A stretch of DNA of 64,000 nt from Streptomyces nigrescens (lineage in GTDB: Bacteria; Actinomycetota; Actinomycetes; Streptomycetales; Streptomycetaceae), in contig AP026073.1 in the NCBI GenBank assembly GCA_024349765.1, positions 6,944,001 to 7,008,000 of the forward strand. Reading direction: 5' to 3'. The translations under genes were made by a program, and so were the position numbers. Below are positions 41,984 through 51,640 of the stretch, piece by piece. Numbering within the stretch: position 1 is the stretch's first letter; each line of letters starts with the position of its first letter. The notes under the pieces were generated by a model. That model had not been told where the DNA came from and made no database searches. It saw nothing but the letters and a program-made list of their open reading frames with translations.

Positions 41984-42165
41984 GTCTGTCCTCGTCCTCG
42001 TACTCGTTGGAAAAAACTTGGGCTGGTCCGCCGCGGAAGCGCGGAAGAAAAACGGTCTGGATAGCAATGCAGCGGGCCGCAGGACCCGCCACACCCAAGG
42101 CTAATGGTCCCCCGGTCGGTGACAAGACGCCGCCGGGTGGATCCTCTGTGCTTCCGGTGCGGACT

Positions 42166-42180
42166 TACCCTGGTCAGGTG
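42166..42180 (+). promoter_or_regulatory. candidate leaderless promoter
   Basis: TACCCT (42166-42171) ends six bases before the GTG at 42178. There is no ribosome site, so transcription could begin at or next to the start codon. Confidence 0.4.
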
Positions 42181-42447
42181 TCTGACGAAACGCCCCGCGC
42201 AGGGGATCTGCTGGTCCGAATCGGCGCGATCATGTTCCTAGTTGGCGCGCTGGCCACTCTCGCCACGGTGACGCCGCTGTTCCTCGGGACCACGCCGCTG
42301 CCGTGGGGTTTCTACTGGCTGTGCATGCTGATGGGCGCCGGCTTCCTGGTGGCCGCGAGCGGAGTGGTCCGTTCCGCGGTGGTGCAGCGGCGTCAGGCGG
42401 TGGCGGCCGCCGAGGGCTCCGTGCCGTCCGCGCCCTCCGCGACGTAA
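42178..42447 (+). CDS. small membrane protein (two helices)
   Basis: An 89-residue protein beginning VSDETPRAGDLLVRIGAIMF, with two hydrophobic helices (FLVGALATLATVTPLFLG and FYWLCMLMGAGFLVAASGVV) and an Arg/Gln/Ala-rich C-terminus. I recognise it only as a conserved streptomycete type next to the Csp and HAD genes. Its last 55 bp overlap the convergent HAD hydrolase gene. Confidence 0.7.
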   Translation: MSDETPRAGDLLVRIGAIMFLVGALATLATVTPLFLGTTPLPWGFYWLCMLMGAGFLVAASGVVRSAVVQRRQAVAAAEGSVPSAPSAT

Positions 42448-43058
42448 CGCGCCAGCCAGGACGGGAACTCCGTCAGGTCGCCGAGCAGCACATCGGCGCC
42501 GGCCGCCCGCAGCTCCGCCGCGTCGCACGGCCCGGTGGCCACGGCCACCGACAGCGCCTCGGCGGTGTGCGCGCCGCGCACGTCTCCGGTGTGGTCGCCG
42601 ACGTAGACCCGGGCGTCGTGGTCGCGCAGCGCCTCGGCCTTGGCCTCCGCCCACAGCGAGCCGATCACCGCGTCCGGTTCGAGGCCCAGGTGGGCCAGGT
42701 GCAGCTTGGCGTTCGGCTCGTACTTGGCGGTCACCACGATCGCCCGGCCGCCGGCCGCCCGCACCGCGGCGATGGCCTCGTGGGCGCCGGGCAGCGCGGG
42801 GGTGGAGGCGATCGCGTACTCCGGGTACAGCGCGCGGTACAGGGCACTGATCTCGGCCACCCGCTCCGCGGGGAACCAGCGGCGGATCTCCTCCTCCAGC
42901 GGCGGACCGAGCCGGGTCACCGCCGCCTCGGCGTCGACATGGGTGCCGGTCCGGGCGGACAGCTCCTCGTACGCGGCCTTGATGCCGGGCCGGGAGTCGA
43001 TCAGCGTCATGTCGAGGTCGAATCCGACCGTCAGGGGGTACGCAGCCATGCCTGCCAT
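42393..43058 (-). CDS. HAD-superfamily hydrolase (phosphoglycolate phosphatase-like)
   Basis: A 221-residue HAD phosphatase. Motif I GFDLDMTLIDSRPG has the nucleophile/acid pair Asp-x-Asp, a helical C1 cap follows, then motif II VVTAKYE, a lysine in AEAKAEAL, and motif IV YVGDHTGDVRGA. Likely dephosphorylates a small metabolite. The start at 43058 (MAGMAAYPL) has an alternative ATG nine bases in. Its 3' end overlaps the opposing gene by 55 bp. Confidence 0.88.
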   Translation of the reverse strand: MAGMAAYPLTVGFDLDMTLIDSRPGIKAAYEELSARTGTHVDAEAAVTRLGPPLEEEIRRWFPAERVAEISALYRALYPEYAIASTPALPGAHEAIAAVRAAGGRAIVVTAKYEPNAKLHLAHLGLEPDAVIGSLWAEAKAEALRDHDARVYVGDHTGDVRGAHTAEALSVAVATGPCDAAELRAAGADVLLGDLTEFPSWLARYVAEGADGTEPSAAATA

Positions 43059-43097
43059 TGTGCCCGGGGGTCCGCGGGGACCGGATGGTGGCTACGC

Positions 43098-43116
43098 TCA
43101 GCCCTGCCTTACCTAA
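43098..43116 (+). promoter_or_regulatory. candidate DmdR/IdeR iron box upstream of the siderophore importer
   Basis: TCAGCCCTGCCTTACCTAA matches 12 of 19 positions of the consensus TTAGGTTAGGCTAACCTAA, with one strong half-site. It lies 58 bp before the first permease start, where iron boxes of streptomycete siderophore-uptake operons are usually found. Confidence 0.5.
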
Positions 43117-43173
43117 CCCGACAGCTCCGGAACGGACCGACCGGCCGCCCTCCCTCCACGGAGAGTGACGCAC

Positions 43174-44181
43174 ATGACGCCCCGGACACCCAGCCGCCGG
43201 CTCGGTCCGACGGCGCTGGCGCTGCTCGCGCTGCTGCTGGCGGTGGTCCTCTCGCTGGCCGTCGGCAGCCGCCCGTTCGCGCCGTCGGAGGTGCTGGACG
43301 CCCTGGTGCACGGCGGCTCCGGCGACGCCGCCCAGGTCGTGCGCTACCTGCGGCTGCCGCGCACCGAGATCGGGTTGATGGTCGGCGCCGCGCTGGCGAT
43401 GGCCGGCACGGTCATGCAGGGCCTGACCCGCAATCCGATCGCCGACCCCGGCGTGCTCGGCATCAGCCAGGGCGCCTCGGCCGCGGTGGTCCTCGCCCTC
43501 GCCTTCGCCGGCGTCCACACCCTGACCGGCTATGTCTGGTTCGCGTTCGCCGGCGCCGGGATCGCCTCGGTCGTGGTGTACGCGATCGCCGCCCGCGGCC
43601 GCGGCGGCGCCACCCCGGTCAAGCTGGCGCTGTCCGGTGCCGCGGTGAACGCCCTGCTGGTCTCGGTGACCATGGCGGTGCTCACCACCCGGGCCGCGGC
43701 GTGGGACGAGTTCCGGTTCTGGCAGGTCGGCTCGCTCACCGGCCGGGACACCGAAGTGGCCGCCCGGATCTGGCCGTTCCTGCTGGCCGGCGCGGTCCTC
43801 GTGCTCGCCGTCGCCCGCGGTCTGGACGCCCTGGCGCTCGGCGAGGACGTCGCCCGCGGCCTGGGCCGGAACGTCGCCGCGGTACGGATCGTCGGCGGGC
43901 TGGGCGCGACCGTGCTGACCGGCGCGGGGGTCGCGGCGGCCGGCCCGATCGCCTTCGTCGGCCTCGCCGTGCCGCACCTCGCCCGGGCGCTGGTGGGCGG
44001 CGACCACCGCCGGCTGCTGCCGATGGCCGCCCTGCTCGGCCCGGTCGTCGTGCTGGTCGCGGACACCGTCGGCCGGGTCGTCTTCCCGCCGTCGGAGGTC
44101 CCGGCGGGCGTGCTGACCGCGCTGATCGGGGTGCCGTTCCTGGTCACCCTGGTCCGCCGCCGGGCGGTGGTGGCCGCATGA
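43174..44181 (+). CDS. FecCD-type iron-siderophore ABC permease 1
   Basis: Inner-membrane permease of 335 residues with 9-10 helices. Typical FecCD/BtuC sequence: [40 protein letters not shown], and near the end [20 protein letters not shown] followed by [23 protein letters not shown] 43174 has GGAGA nine bases upstream; the GTG at 43165 abuts it and is disfavoured. The stop overlaps the second permease start (ATGA). Works with the downstream permease, ATPase and lipoprotein. Confidence 0.93.
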   Translation: MTPRTPSRRLGPTALALLALLLAVVLSLAVGSRPFAPSEVLDALVHGGSGDAAQVVRYLRLPRTEIGLMVGAALAMAGTVMQGLTRNPIADPGVLGISQGASAAVVLALAFAGVHTLTGYVWFAFAGAGIASVVVYAIAARGRGGATPVKLALSGAAVNALLVSVTMAVLTTRAAAWDEFRFWQVGSLTGRDTEVAARIWPFLLAGAVLVLAVARGLDALALGEDVARGLGRNVAAVRIVGGLGATVLTGAGVAAAGPIAFVGLAVPHLARALVGGDHRRLLPMAALLGPVVVLVADTVGRVVFPPSEVPAGVLTALIGVPFLVTLVRRRAVVAA

Positions 44182-45269
44182 CGCCGCCGGTGACCACCGC
44201 GCCCCGCGGCGCCTTACGCCCCGCCGGATACGCCCTGGTCCGGGCCGGCCGCGGCTCCTTCCTGCTGCACCGCCGGGCCGCCCTGACCGCCACCTGCCTG
44301 GCCGCGCTGCTGGCCGCCGCCTGTCTGGCCGCGCTGTGCGTCGGCGAGAGCTTCGTGTCGCCCCCGCAGGTCCTCGACGTCCTCCTCGGCCGGCCGTCGG
44401 CGCAGGAACTCGTCGTCGGCACGCTGCGGCTGCCGCGGCTGGCCGTCGGCCTCATGGTGGGCGCGGCCTTCGGCGTGGCCGGCGCGCTGATCCAGACGGT
44501 GGCCCGCAATCCGCTGGCCAGCCCCGACATCATCGGCGTCACCCAGGGGGCGGGGGCCCTGACGGTCGGCGCGATGACCCTCGGCGTCGGCTCGTACGGC
44601 GTGCTGCCGTATCTGTCCGTCGCCGGCGGGGTGCTGGCCGCCGCGCTGGTCTACGTCGTCGCCTGGCGCGGCGGGCTGCACGCCACCCGCTTCGTCCTGA
44701 TCGGCATCGGCTGCGCGATCGCGCTCCGCTCGGTCACCCAGCTCTTCCTGACCAAGGGCGACTACCTGGTCGCCCAGCAGGCGCAGGTGTGGATGACCGG
44801 CTCGCTCAACGGGCGCGGCTGGGCACAGGCGGCGCCGCTGGGCGGGGCGCTGCTGGTGCTGCTGCCGGCGGTGCTGTGGGCGGCACGCGCGCAGCGGACG
44901 GTGTCGCTGGACGACGACACCGCGACCGCGCTGGGCGTCCGGCTCGGCCGTACCCGGCTCGGGCTGGTCGCGACCGGGGTGGCGCTGGCATCGATGGCGA
45001 CCGGCGCCGCGGGCCCGGTGGACTTCGTCGCGCTGCTGGCCCCGCAGATCGCCCGCCGCCTGACCCGGACCGCCCAGACACCGCTGCTGTGTTCGGCGCT
45101 GCTGGGCTCCTTCATCGTCGTCCTGGGCGATCTCCTCGCCCGCAGGATCTTCGCGCCGACGGAACTGCCGGTCGGGGTGGTGACCGCCGCCGTCGGCGCC
45201 CCGTATCTGATCTGGCTGATCGTCAGGGGCCACCGGGCCCGTGGCCGCGCCGCAGGAGGGAACGCGTGA
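44178..45269 (+). CDS. FecCD-type iron-siderophore ABC permease 2
   Basis: A 363-residue second permease, diverged from the first. [40 protein letters not shown] and the C-terminal [20 protein letters not shown] are the FecCD hallmarks. The N-terminus is ~35 residues longer than the paralogue ([16 protein letters not shown]). ATG 44178 overlaps the previous stop; its own stop overlaps the ATPase GTG. Forms a heterodimeric transmembrane channel with permease 1. Confidence 0.93.
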   Translation: MTPPVTTAPRGALRPAGYALVRAGRGSFLLHRRAALTATCLAALLAAACLAALCVGESFVSPPQVLDVLLGRPSAQELVVGTLRLPRLAVGLMVGAAFGVAGALIQTVARNPLASPDIIGVTQGAGALTVGAMTLGVGSYGVLPYLSVAGGVLAAALVYVVAWRGGLHATRFVLIGIGCAIALRSVTQLFLTKGDYLVAQQAQVWMTGSLNGRGWAQAAPLGGALLVLLPAVLWAARAQRTVSLDDDTATALGVRLGRTRLGLVATGVALASMATGAAGPVDFVALLAPQIARRLTRTAQTPLLCSALLGSFIVVLGDLLARRIFAPTELPVGVVTAAVGAPYLIWLIVRGHRARGRAAGGNA

Positions 45270-46210
45270 CCGAGAGCGCCGAGGCCGGGCAGACCGCGGG
45301 GAGCGGGACCGGCCGTGCGGGGGAGGCCGTGGAGAACGGGACCGCGGGTGCCGCGGAGAGCGTGGGGAGCGCGGCGGGGCGCGGCGCCGGTGGTGCTCCG
45401 GCCGCCCGGCTGGCCGCCCGGGAACTGACCCTCGCCTACGAGGACCGCACGGTCGTCGACGGCCTGGACCTGGACGTGCCGCACGGCGCGGTCACCGTCG
45501 TCGTCGGCCCCAACGCCTGCGGCAAGTCGACCCTGCTGCGGGCCCTGGGCCGGCTGCTGCGGCCGCGCGGCGGTGCGGTGCTGCTGGACGGCACGGACCT
45601 CGCCCGCATCCCCACCAAACGGATCGCCCGGTCGCTCGGGCTGCTGCCGCAGTCCCCCGTCGCGCCCGAGGCGATCACCGTCGCCGACCTGGTCGCCCGC
45701 GGCCGCCAGCCGCACCAGCGCTGGTGGCAGCAGTGGTCGGCGGACGACGAGCGGGCGGTCGGCGAGGCGATGGCGCGCACGGACGTGGCGGAGCTGGCCG
45801 ACCGCCCGGTGGACGAGCTCTCCGGCGGCCAGCGCCAGCGGGTCTGGATCGCGATGGCCCTCGCCCAGGAGACCGATCTGCTCCTGCTGGACGAGCCGAC
45901 GACCTACCTGGACATCGCCCACCAGGTCGAGGTGCTCGACCTGGTACGGCAGTTGAACCAGGAGCGCGGCCGCACCGTCGTCGCCGTGCTGCACGACCTC
46001 AACCAGGCCGCCCGCTACGCCGACCACCTGGTGGCGATGAAGGCCGGCCGGATCGTCGCCCAGGGACGGCCGGCCGAGATCGTCACCGCGGAGCTGGTCG
46101 ACGAGGTGTTCGGGCTGGCGGCGGTCGTGGTGCCGGACCCGGTGACGGGCTCGCCGCTGGTCGTCCCGGGGCGTCCGGGACAGCCGCGGCGGGCGGTCCG
46201 CCGGGCCTGA
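45266..46210 (+). CDS. iron-siderophore ABC transporter ATP-binding protein
   Basis: A 314-residue ATPase of the FecE/FepC type. Walker [10 protein letters not shown] (~81-89), Q-loop [19 protein letters not shown] signature [17 protein letters not shown], Walker [14 protein letters not shown], and the H-loop in [15 protein letters not shown]. The first ~45 residues are a Gly/Ala/Glu-rich extension not seen in most FecE proteins. GTG 45266 follows an excellent GCAGGAGGG site and overlaps the permease 2 stop. Energises import through the two upstream permeases. Confidence 0.95.
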   Translation: MTESAEAGQTAGSGTGRAGEAVENGTAGAAESVGSAAGRGAGGAPAARLAARELTLAYEDRTVVDGLDLDVPHGAVTVVVGPNACGKSTLLRALGRLLRPRGGAVLLDGTDLARIPTKRIARSLGLLPQSPVAPEAITVADLVARGRQPHQRWWQQWSADDERAVGEAMARTDVAELADRPVDELSGGQRQRVWIAMALAQETDLLLLDEPTTYLDIAHQVEVLDLVRQLNQERGRTVVAVLHDLNQAARYADHLVAMKAGRIVAQGRPAEIVTAELVDEVFGLAAVVVPDPVTGSPLVVPGRPGQPRRAVRRA

Positions 46211-46272
46211 CCGGGCCGGCCCCCGAACCACGAGCGATGCCCTCCACCACCGACCGAGACGAGGTATCCGCC

Positions 46273-47322
46273 ATGTCGACCCACCGCAGCCCGGCCCGCC
46301 GCACCACCCCCGCCGTCGCCGCCGCCGGCGCGCTCGCCGTCCTGCTGGCCCTCTCCGGCTGCACCTCCGGCGGCGGTTCGTCCGCGGCCGGCCCGGACGG
46401 GTCGTTCAAGGCCGCGCACTGCCCCGCGCAGCCCGCAGTGACCTGGGCGAAGCCGGCGACCGGCGGCGGTACGCACACCGTACGGACGGCGATGGGCGAG
46501 GTGACCGTGCCGAACGCCCCGAAGCGCGTGGTCGTCCTCGACACCGCCGAGCTGGACTCCGCGATCACCCTGGGCGTCAAGCCGGTCGGCGCCACCCGCT
46601 CGGACGTCGCCTCCGGCTTCCTGGACTACCTGCCCGAGGACGCGGTGGCCGGCATCAAGGACGTCGGCAAGATCGGCGCCCCCCACCTCGAAGCGGTCGC
46701 CGCCCTCAAGCCCGACCTGATCCTGACCAGCAAGGTCCGCGACGGCGGCCGCTACGCCCAGCTGACGAAGATCGCGCCGACGGTGATGACCGAGACCACC
46801 GGCTACCCGTGGAAGCAGAACTTCGCCACGCACGCCGACGCGCTCGGCCGGATCCCCGAGGCGCAGCGCGCGGTCGCGGGGTACCGGGCGCACGCCCGAC
46901 GGGTCACCGAGGCGCTCGGCGGCCCCGCCGGGGCCCGCGGCCTGCGGACCAATGTCGTCCGTTTCGTCGCGGGCGCGGACACCCGGATCTACGGCTGCCG
47001 GAGCTACATCGGCACCGTCCTCGCCGACCTCGGCACCGGCCCCACCGCCGCGGTCGACGGGGCGAAGGACGGCCTGATGACCGAGGTGAGCCCGGAGCAG
47101 ATCACCGAGGCGGACGCCAACGCGGTGTTCTACTCCTCCTACGGCAGCCCGGAGAAGTCCGAGGAGGACCGGATCACCGGCGGCGGCCTCTGGAAGCACC
47201 TGCGCGCGGTCGCCGACGGCAGGTCCTTCCGCGTCGACGACCAGCTGTGGATCCAGGGCATCGGCTACACGGCGGCCGACAAGATCCTGGACGAGGTGCG
47301 GCAGCGGCTCGCGAAGAAGTGA
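46273..47322 (+). CDS. iron-siderophore substrate-binding lipoprotein
   Basis: A 349-residue lipoprotein. Signal sequence with lipobox LALSGC (Cys ~35), then a FecB/FepB-type bilobed domain: GEVTVPNAPKRVVVLDTAEL, a DAITLG-like VGAT loop, and ALKPDLILTSKVRDGGRYAQ with the long connecting helix. It delivers ferric siderophore to the FecCD permeases encoded immediately upstream (62-bp gap). ATG 46273 has a GAGG site. The C-terminal LDEVRQRLAKK is normal. Which siderophore is unknown. Confidence 0.93.
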   Translation: MSTHRSPARRTTPAVAAAGALAVLLALSGCTSGGGSSAAGPDGSFKAAHCPAQPAVTWAKPATGGGTHTVRTAMGEVTVPNAPKRVVVLDTAELDSAITLGVKPVGATRSDVASGFLDYLPEDAVAGIKDVGKIGAPHLEAVAALKPDLILTSKVRDGGRYAQLTKIAPTVMTETTGYPWKQNFATHADALGRIPEAQRAVAGYRAHARRVTEALGGPAGARGLRTNVVRFVAGADTRIYGCRSYIGTVLADLGTGPTAAVDGAKDGLMTEVSPEQITEADANAVFYSSYGSPEKSEEDRITGGGLWKHLRAVADGRSFRVDDQLWIQGIGYTAADKILDEVRQRLAKK

Positions 47323-47418
47323 CGGGCGGGGCGGGGCGGGCCCGGCGGGTGGGTCCCCGAGGGGCCTGGCCGGCGGGCCGCCGCCCGGGGGCATCGCCTT
47401 AGCAAGAGCGGCGCCTCT

Positions 47419-48633
47419 CTACCGGGCCGCCCGCCGCATCCGCCACAGCAGGAACAGTGCCGAGGCGACCGCCGCGACCCGCACCACACCCGGCAGCGCA
47501 GCCATCAGCTCCTGGCCCAGCCGGCCCTGCGCGATCGGCTCGCCCCACCGCCCGTCGAACCGGCCCCACAGCCACACCAGCAGACCGCCGACGACGGTCC
47601 CGGGCACCCCGAGCGCCGCGAACTTGGCCTCGGCCGGGCTGAGCCGCCGCGACACGTAGGCGAGTGCCCAGCCGCCTCCCAGCGCGAGCCACGACCCCAG
47701 CACCGCCCCGGCCACCAGGAGGACCACCGCCAGCGCCGGCACCGGACTGAGCCAGGCCCGCAGCGGCACCGGCCGGACGGCCTCCACCGCCTCCCCGTCG
47801 TCGCCCGCGCCCTCGTCCGTGCCGCCGTCCGCACCGCCTTGCGCACGGCCCCGGGCGGTCTCCCCGTCCGCGTCGTCGTCCGCCTCCGTGCCGTCCTTCC
47901 GCAGCGACGGCGGCCGCCCGGCGGGGTCGCCCTTCGGGTGCTGCCACATCTCCGGGATCTCGATGCCGCCCACGAAACCGGGCACGGTGTCCCCCGGCCC
48001 GTACGGCCCGGGCTCCACCCGCCACCAGTCGGGCGCGTCCTGCGCGTCACCCAGCTCGTCCGCGCCGGCGAGGTGCGGCGGCAGCCCGACGGACGGCGCG
48101 GACTCCGGCTCACCGGCGCGCGGGCCCGGCACCTTGCCGGACGCCGGTCCCTTGCCGAGCCCCGCCCCCTTGGTGAAGAGGCCCCACCTGCCGGACCCCG
48201 GCCGGTCGCCGTTCCGGGGCGCGCCACCGCCGGTCGCCCTCCCGTCACCGTTCGCCGCGCCGGCCCCCTCCGCCGCCCGCTCCTTCGCCGCCCGCTCCTT
48301 CGGCGCCGCCTTGGCGAGCAGCCCGTCGCGCCAGGCCGTCAGGGCGCCGAGCCGGTCGCGGGCGGCGGGCCGGGCGGGCGGGGCCGGGTCCGGCTGCGGG
48401 GTCCCGGCCGCCGCCGGGGCGCCGCCGGCCGCCTCGACCAGCGCCTCCGGCGTCCCCAGCCGGGCCAGCAGCCGCTTGGTGCCCACCACCGAGTCGGCCC
48501 TCTGCGCCTCGATCTGCGTCCGGAGCCCCGACACCAGCCGCATCCGCGCGGCCGGGGGCAGGCCCCGCTGCTGGGCCAGGTCACCGACCCGGCTCAGATA
48601 GTCAAAGACGAGCTGCTCACTCTCGATCCCCAC
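47419..48633 (-). CDS. hypothetical membrane protein with long disordered middle
   Basis: A 404-residue protein from GTG 48633. The N-terminal ~75 residues form a helical domain (SEQLVFDYLSRVGDLAQQRG, LLARLGTPEALVEAA) like that of short actinobacterial membrane proteins. Then ~200 residues of Pro/Gly/Ala/Glu linker contain GPYGPGDTVPGFVGGIEIPE and MWQHPKGDP. Finally three or four helices end LFLLWRMRRAAR. I do not recognise a function. Convergent with the siderophore operon and divergent from the helicase-associated gene. Confidence 0.72.
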   Translation of the reverse strand: MGIESEQLVFDYLSRVGDLAQQRGLPPAARMRLVSGLRTQIEAQRADSVVGTKRLLARLGTPEALVEAAGGAPAAAGTPQPDPAPPARPAARDRLGALTAWRDGLLAKAAPKERAAKERAAEGAGAANGDGRATGGGAPRNGDRPGSGRWGLFTKGAGLGKGPASGKVPGPRAGEPESAPSVGLPPHLAGADELGDAQDAPDWWRVEPGPYGPGDTVPGFVGGIEIPEMWQHPKGDPAGRPPSLRKDGTEADDDADGETARGRAQGGADGGTDEGAGDDGEAVEAVRPVPLRAWLSPVPALAVVLLVAGAVLGSWLALGGGWALAYVSRRLSPAEAKFAALGVPGTVVGGLLVWLWGRFDGRWGEPIAQGRLGQELMAALPGVVRVAAVASALFLLWRMRRAAR

Positions 48634-48809
48634 GAAATCCCCTGCGGCGTCCGCTGGTTGCTGCCCCGACGGTACCGCGCCGGCCGCCGCCCGGCCCGGA
48701 GCGGCGGCGGGGCGCCGGCGGATCCGCCGCGAGCCGCCCGGCGCCGGATCCTCCGGTACCCGCCGCCGCTCCCTGCCCCTCCCCCGTTCCCCCCGCTAAC
48801 GTTGTACGA

Positions 48810-51434
48810 ATGACCACCGATACCCCCCGGACCCTCGCCGAGGAGCTGCGGACCCGTAGTGACGGCGGGCTCGTCGGGCTGCTGCGGGCACGGCCCGATC
48901 TGCTCAGCCCGGTGCCGGGCGACGTCACCCAGCTGGCGACCCGGGCCGGAACCCGGGCATCGGTGGTGCGTGCGGTGGAGCGGCTCGACCGGTTCGCGCT
49001 GCAGACCGCCGAGGCGCTGGCGGTGGCACCCGACCCGTGCCCGTACGACACGCTGGGCGCGCTGATGGGCGGGGACGCCGGGGACGAGGCGGTGGCCGCC
49101 GCGCTGCCGGGGGCCGTCGCCGAGCTGCGCGGGCAGGCCCTGGTGTGGGGGCCGGACGACCGGCTGCGGCTGGTGCGCACGGCCCGGGAGCTGCTGGCGC
49201 CCGGCGCCACGCGGCCCTCACCGACCGGACTGGGCCCGACCGTCGCCGAGGCCGCCGCCGGGATGTCGCCCGGGCGGCTGCAGGAGATCCTGGCCGCGGC
49301 CGGGCTGCCCACCACCCACGACCCGGTCTCCGCGGTCGCCGCGCTGACCGGGCTGTTCCGCGACCGGGAGCGGATGGCGGCGCTGCTGGACACCGCGCCG
49401 GCCGAGTCCGTCGCCGTCCTCGACAAGCTGCTGTGGGGCCCGCCGTACGGCGCGGTCACCGACCGCCCGGCTCCCCATCTGCAGTGGCTGCTCGACCGCG
49501 GTCTGCTGCTCCCGGCGGGCGCCCGCAACGTCGTCCTGCCGCGGGAGGCGGCGCTCCATCTGCGCGGCGGGCGCGCGCACCACGCCCCGGAGCCGCTGCC
49601 GCCGGCGCTCACGCCCACGACGGAACGTGATCCACAGCTTGTGGACAACGCCGCGGCGAGCCAGGCGTTCACCGCCCTGGCGACCGTCGAGGAGCTGCTC
49701 AAGGAGTGGGACCTGGGCGGCCCGGCCGTGCTGCGCGCCGGCGGGATGAGCGTGCGCGACCTCAAGCGCACCGCCACCGCCCTGGACACCACCGAACGGC
49801 TCGCCGCCTTCTGGCTCGAACTCGCCTACGCGGCCGGGCTGATCGCCTCCGACGGCGAGGCCGACGAGCGGTACGCCGCCACCCCGGCCGCCGAGGAGTG
49901 GCGGCAGCTGCCCGATCACGAGCGGTGGGCGGTGCTGGCGGCCGGCTGGCTGGCCGCGACCCGCACCTCGGGCGTGGTCGGCACCGCCGACGCGAAGGGC
50001 CGCGCACTCGCCGCCCTCGGACCGCACCTGGACCGCTCCCCGGCCCCCGAGGTCCGCCGCCGCGCCCTCACCCTGCTCGCCACGCTGCCGCCCGGTACGT
50101 CCGTACCGGCGTCGACGGTGCTGTCCCGGCTGCGCTGGGAACGTCCGCTGCGCGGAGCCGGTCCGACGGCGGGCGGCGCCGCGGCATCGACCGCGGGCGG
50201 CGCCGCGGGACCGGCGGCGGGCAGCACTGCGGCATCGGCGGCGGCCGGGGCCGCCGAGCCCGGGTCCGCCGGCACCGACGACCTCCGCTCGCGCCTGGCC
50301 CAATGGGCCCTGGAGGAGGCCGAGTTGCTGGGCGTCACCGGGCGCGGCGCGCTCGCCGCCCACGGCCGGGTCCTGATCGGCGCGGAGCAGGCGGCAGGCG
50401 GGGACGGGGTGCCGTCCGGGGACGAGGCGACATCCGGGGACGGCGGTACCTCCGGGAACGGGGTGGCATCCGGGGCCGAGGCCGCTGCCGCGGCGACCCG
50501 CGCCGCCGCCCTGCTCGCCCCCCTCCTCCCCGAACCCCTCGACCACGTCCTCCTCCAGGCGGACCTGACCGCGGTCGCCCCCGGCCCCCTGCAGCGCCCG
50601 CTCGCCGAGGCGCTGGACGTCCTCGCGGACATCGAGTCCAAGGGCGGCGCCACGGTCTACCGCTTCACCCCGGCCTCGGTCCGCCGCGCCCTCGACGCCG
50701 GCCGGTCCGCCGCCGAACTGAAGGACTTCCTCAGTAACCACTCCCGTACGCCGGTCCCCCAGCCGCTCGCCTACCTCGTCGACGACGTGGCCCGTAAGCA
50801 CGGCCGGCTGCGGATCGGCGCGGCCGCCGCCTACGTCCGCTGCGACGACGACGCGCTGCTCTCCGAGATCCTCGCCGACCGGCGCGCCGCCGGGCTCCGC
50901 CTGCGCCGGCTCGCCCCGACCGTGCTCGCCGCCCAGACCGCACCCGAGCAACTCCTCGACGGACTGCGGGCGATGGGCTACGCCCCGGCCGCCGAGTCCG
51001 CCGCCGGCGACGTGCTGATCGCCCGCGCCGACTCGTACCGCACCCCGCCGCGCACCGCCCCGGCCCCCGTCCCGGACGGCCCGCCGTCGCCCGACCGCAC
51101 CCTCCTGGAGGCGGCGGTGCGCGCCATCCGCGCCGGCGACCTCGCCGCCACGGCGGAACGCAAGCCGGTGCACGCCCCCGCCCCGGCCCCCGGCACGTTC
51201 CCGCGCACCACCTCCGCCGAGACCCTCGCCACCATGCAGGCCGCGGTGCTGACCAGCTCGGCCCTGTGGATCGGCTACGTCAACGCGGACGGTGCGGCCA
51301 GCCAGCGGGTGATCGCCCCGGTACGGGTGGAGGGCGGCTTCGTGACGGCGTACGACCACACCGCCGACGAGGTGCGCACCTATCCGCTGCACCGGATCAC
51401 CGGGGTCGCGGAACTGGCGGACGACGTGGTGTGA
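48810..51434 (+). CDS. helicase-associated (Helicase_C_3, XPB/Ssl2-like) protein with C-terminal WYL-like region
   Basis: An 874-residue protein starting MTTDTPRTLAEELRTRSDGG. It has winged-helix/Helicase_C_3-type regions around DLLSPVPGDVTQLATRAGTR and LLKEWDLGGPAVLRAGGMSV, and RDLKRTATALDTTERLAAFW further on. There are two low-complexity insertions (Ala/Gly-rich ~450-485 and a SGDGGTSGNG-like repeat ~530-560). The C-terminal end (ALWIGYVNADGAASQRVIAP then LHRITGVAELADD) resembles a WYL fold. No helicase motor motifs. It always sits just upstream of an XPB gene in streptomycetes as far as I recall, here with a 206-bp gap, so a role in XPB-linked DNA repair is likely. Confidence 0.82.
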   Translation: MTTDTPRTLAEELRTRSDGGLVGLLRARPDLLSPVPGDVTQLATRAGTRASVVRAVERLDRFALQTAEALAVAPDPCPYDTLGALMGGDAGDEAVAAALPGAVAELRGQALVWGPDDRLRLVRTARELLAPGATRPSPTGLGPTVAEAAAGMSPGRLQEILAAAGLPTTHDPVSAVAALTGLFRDRERMAALLDTAPAESVAVLDKLLWGPPYGAVTDRPAPHLQWLLDRGLLLPAGARNVVLPREAALHLRGGRAHHAPEPLPPALTPTTERDPQLVDNAAASQAFTALATVEELLKEWDLGGPAVLRAGGMSVRDLKRTATALDTTERLAAFWLELAYAAGLIASDGEADERYAATPAAEEWRQLPDHERWAVLAAGWLAATRTSGVVGTADAKGRALAALGPHLDRSPAPEVRRRALTLLATLPPGTSVPASTVLSRLRWERPLRGAGPTAGGAAASTAGGAAGPAAGSTAASAAAGAAEPGSAGTDDLRSRLAQWALEEAELLGVTGRGALAAHGRVLIGAEQAAGGDGVPSGDEATSGDGGTSGNGVASGAEAAAAATRAAALLAPLLPEPLDHVLLQADLTAVAPGPLQRPLAEALDVLADIESKGGATVYRFTPASVRRALDAGRSAAELKDFLSNHSRTPVPQPLAYLVDDVARKHGRLRIGAAAAYVRCDDDALLSEILADRRAAGLRLRRLAPTVLAAQTAPEQLLDGLRAMGYAPAAESAAGDVLIARADSYRTPPRTAPAPVPDGPPSPDRTLLEAAVRAIRAGDLAATAERKPVHAPAPAPGTFPRTTSAETLATMQAAVLTSSALWIGYVNADGAASQRVIAPVRVEGGFVTAYDHTADEVRTYPLHRITGVAELADDVV

Positions 51435-51640
51435 GCCGCGGTACGACGAGGCCGGGCGCCACCTCGTGGCACCGCCTTGTGGCGCCGCCCGGCCGGAGCG
51501 CCGCCGCGCCGCCGCGTCACCGTGCCGCCCCGGGCCGCTCCGGCCCTCCCTCGCTTCCCCGCCGATGGGGCACACTGGAGATTTGGCCGTACCGGACGCT
51601 CCCGTCCCGGGCCGCACACCGAACGGAAAGGGCGAGGCGC

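Noticed and set aside
49625-49650. DnaA-box-like CCACAGCTTGTGGACAACG inside the helicase-associated gene
   Set aside because: It is in coding sequence with normal codon use; an isolated match is expected by chance.
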